Shown here: piece by piece, positions 62,171 through 64,000 of the stretch
Layout of the letters: each line of letters begins with the position of its first letter
Position numbering within the stretch: position 1 is the stretch's first letter
Source of the DNA: JACVRM01 sp963809765
Lineage (GTDB): Bacteria; Actinomycetota; Thermoleophilia; Gaiellales; Gaiellaceae
Length of the DNA: 64,000 nt
Direction: 5' to 3'
Assembly: GCA_963809765.1 (NCBI GenBank)
Contig: CAWEKT010000001.1
Coordinates: 124,001 to 188,000, forward strand
Notes under the pieces: generated by a model
Database searches by the model: none
Told to the model about the DNA's origin: nothing
Seen by the model: only the letters and a program-made list of their open reading frames with translations
Made by a program: the position numbers and the translations under genes

Positions 62171-63373
62171 ATGTCGCGGCTCGCAGCGATCGCAGCCCTC
62201 GCGGCTCTGACGGCCGTCGCGTCGTCGGCCGCGCCGCCGCGGGTGGCGCTCACCTCACGGCTGCCGTCCTCGCCCGCGGTCGGGAAGGCGTTTCCGGTTC
62301 GCTTTGCAGCTTCGGGGGCGCAGCGGGCGGCCGTCGTCGCCCGTGGACGCACAAGCCGCGTGTTTGCCGCCCGGCGTCTCGCCAAGAGCCGCTTCGGCGC
62401 CACCGTGACGCTCCGCGCCCCCGGCCGCTGGACGATCTTCGCGCGGGTCGGAGGGCGGCTCTTCCGCCTCGGATTCGTCGTCGTAGCCGCACCGCGACCA
62501 CAGCCGGTCCTCTTCTCGACCCCGGCGCAACTCGTCGGCCGGCCCGACGGCTCGCTGCTGCTCGCCGAGGGCGCGCGCAACCGGATCGTCCGGATCGACC
62601 CGGCACGCGGCTCGGTCACGGCCGTCGCCGGGAGCGGGGGCACGGGCACGAGCGGGGACGGCGGCCCGGCGCTGCAGGCGAGCATCGGCAACCCGTTCGG
62701 CGTTGCCGCCGCGCCGGCGGGCGACGTCTATGTGACGAGCGATCGGCGGCTGCGCCGCATCGACCCCGGCGGCCTGATCACGACCGTCGGGACGACGCCG
62801 ACGGAGGCGGGCCCTGTGACCCTCGACGCACAGGGCAACGTCTTCTTCGCCTCCGAGGCGTGGATCTGGCGCCTGGACGCCGCGACCAGAGCGGTCGAGT
62901 CGTACGCTGGAACGGGGACGCTCGGCGGTGCCGGTGACGGAGGGCCTGCGGTCACGGCGCAGGTCAACCGCCCACACGGGCTGCTCGTCGCAGCGGACGG
63001 CGCGCTGCTCGTCGCCGACACCGAGAACCGCCGGGTGCGCCGGATCGATCCGGTGACGCGCATCATCACGACCGCCTGGACGGGCATGGTCGCGACGGGG
63101 CTGTGCCTCGGCCCCGCCGGTGAGCCGCTCGTGACCGACTTCCTCAACCACACCGTGAGCCGCCTCGGCGTGGGAGGCCCGGTCGTAGTCGCGGGCAACG
63201 GCACCAAGGCGTCGAACGGCGACGGCCGGCAGGCCACCGCAGCGAGCCTGGACACGCCGCTCGCGTGCGCCACGGCCGCGGGGAAGACGTACGTGGTCGA
63301 GGCTGGTGGGACCGGGACGATCCGGGTCCTCGGCGCCGACGGCACGATCTCGACCCTGTCGCGCACCTCGTAA
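62171..63373 (+). CDS. Secreted NHL-repeat beta-propeller protein
   Basis: The 400-aa protein has a signal peptide (about residues 1-20, LAAIAALAALTAVASSAA), a beta-sandwich-like segment to about 110, then a propeller. NHL/SMP-30-like repeats are visible as GRPDGSLLLAEGARNRIVRI, GNPFGVAAAPAGDVYVTSDR, NRPHGLLVAADGALLVADTE and LDTPLACATAAGKTYVVE. GDGGPA loops recur at about 160 and 258. The protein may bind a ligand or surface partner; no catalytic residue can be named. A palindrome lies directly upstream. Confidence 0.82.
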   Translation: MSRLAAIAALAALTAVASSAAPPRVALTSRLPSSPAVGKAFPVRFAASGAQRAAVVARGRTSRVFAARRLAKSRFGATVTLRAPGRWTIFARVGGRLFRLGFVVVAAPRPQPVLFSTPAQLVGRPDGSLLLAEGARNRIVRIDPARGSVTAVAGSGGTGTSGDGGPALQASIGNPFGVAAAPAGDVYVTSDRRLRRIDPGGLITTVGTTPTEAGPVTLDAQGNVFFASEAWIWRLDAATRAVESYAGTGTLGGAGDGGPAVTAQVNRPHGLLVAADGALLVADTENRRVRRIDPVTRIITTAWTGMVATGLCLGPAGEPLVTDFLNHTVSRLGVGGPVVVAGNGTKASNGDGRQATAASLDTPLACATAAGKTYVVEAGGTGTIRVLGADGTISTLSRTS

Positions 63374-63460
63374 CCACAGCCCGTCGCCGTGCGGCGATGA
63401 CTTTCCCGTGCGCCCGGAGTCTGATAGGAGGGACCGATCTCGACTCGGAGGTGCGACGAC

Positions 63461-64000
63461 ATGTCACGGACGCTGCTGCTGGTCGGAACACGGAAGGGAT
63501 GCTTCCTCGTGGAGAGCGACGCGGACCGCGCGAAGTGGGAGGTGCGGGGGCCGTTCTGCGAGGGCTGGCCCGTCTATCACGCGATCCACGATCCTGGCAC
63601 CGACGCGATCTACGCGGCCGCGGCGAGCGAGTGGCACGGGTCGGCGGTGTGGCGCAGCGCGGACCGCGGCGAGACGTGGACGCATTCGAGCGAGGGCCTC
63701 GCCTACGACGCGGACGGCGCGTCGCAAGCTGTCGAAGGTCTCGAACCTGGCCGTGAACGACGGCCGGATTCTCGCGGGCGTCGAGGCGCCCGGGATCTTC
63801 GAGAGCCGGGACGACGGCTCGACCTGGTCGCTGCTCTCGACGCTCGAAGGGCAACCGGGCAGCGAAGGCTGGGACGACCCGGCGAATCAGCCGCCGGGCC
63901 ACCTCGGCATCTCGGCGCTCATGTTCGACGAGGGCAGCGACTCACACTTCTGGGCGATCGTCCAGGGCATCGGCATCTTCGAGACCGAGGACGGAGGCTC
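63461..64000 (+). CDS. BNR/sialidase-like beta-propeller protein, 3'-partial, one frameshift
   Basis: GGAGG precedes ATG 63461. The protein starts SRTLLLVGTRKGCFLVESDA and continues WEVRGPFCEGWPVYHAIHDP, then AVWRSADRGETWTHSSEGLA, a canonical S-x-D-x-G-x-T-W Asp-box. After a frame change near nt 63720 it continues NLAVNDGRILAGVEAPGIFE and SRDDGSTWSLLSTLEG, a second Asp-box. This is the common actinobacterial exo-alpha-sialidase-like/VPS10-like family. No signal peptide is seen. The gene runs off the window after TEDGGS. Confidence 0.82.
   Translation, partial: MSRTLLLVGTRKGCFLVESDADRAKWEVRGPFCEGWPVYHAIHDPGTDAIYAAAASEWHGSAVWRSADRGETWTHSSEGLAYDADGASQAVEGLEPGRERRPDSRGRRGARDLREPGRRLDLVAALDARRATGQRRLGRPGESAAGPPRHLGAHVRRGQRLTLLGDRPGHRHLRDRGRRL

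Overview
The window is very GC-rich DNA with short intergenic gaps, many GTG starts and frequent 4-bp ATGA/GTGA gene overlaps. Gene content (phosphoketolase, an F420-type LLM oxidoreductase, stand-alone LigD polymerase, SPW-repeat protein, EgtC-like amidotransferase, LCP protein, no outer-membrane genes) points to a high-GC actinobacterium, most likely a soil Thermoleophilia (Gaiellales/Solirubrobacterales). That placement is inference. No phage, insertion sequence, rRNA or CRISPR array is visible; one tRNA-Thr(GGT) lies at 61.9 kb on the minus strand.

Layout. 1-6.2 kb: acetate/acetyl-CoA metabolism (ADP-forming acyl-CoA synthetase, ZIP metal transporter, phosphoketolase, acetate kinase). 6.3-10.7 kb: MacB/LolD-type ABC exporter with two small alpha/beta-barrel proteins. 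10.7-13 kb: GAF histidine kinase and LuxR-type regulator. 13-17 kb: small proteins, VOC and AhpD-like proteins, ATP-dependent DNA ligase. 17-21 kb: PepSY protein, repeat protein, cupredoxin, and an OmpR-type two-component pair with a Thr-rich secreted protein. 21-34 kb: mixed housekeeping and stress genes, including a receiver-like/thioredoxin-reductase fusion, Na+/H+ antiporter, zinc alcohol dehydrogenase, YcaQ-like DNA glycosylase, HdeD and SPW membrane proteins. 34-43.3 kb: a coherent catabolic locus. 44.5-50.9 kb: a peptide/amino-acid operon (PepD-like dipeptidase, anchored protein, Dcu-type transporter, MFS, ThrE). 51-64 kb: amidotransferase, LigD polymerase, secreted metzincin, amino-acid oxidase, LLM oxidoreductase, LCP protein, PhoX-like phosphatase, tRNA-Thr and two beta-propeller proteins.

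The most interesting unit is 34.1-43.3 kb. An M20 amidohydrolase and an S15/CocE hydrolase (plus strand), a DmpA/P1 aminopeptidase (minus), a TetR regulator (plus), and a 4-bp-overlapping operon of class III aminotransferase, BadI/MenB-type hydrolase and AMP-forming acyl-CoA ligase (minus) are tied together by three near-identical 16-bp palindromes (consensus TACCGA-N4-TCGGTA), one in front of each divergent unit. I propose a TetR-controlled pathway that hydrolyses an amide, ester or beta-peptide, transaminates the released amine to a keto acid, activates it with CoA and opens it with the BadI-like enzyme. The substrate is unknown; a cyclic beta-amino acid would fit the chemistry.

Data quality: genes at 0-10 kb, about 53-55.5 kb and about 58.7-59.5 kb carry many single-base frameshifts without other decay. 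Motifs remain intact when frames are joined, so consensus (homopolymer-length) errors are more likely than pseudogenes. Coordinates for those genes span the whole frameshifted locus.
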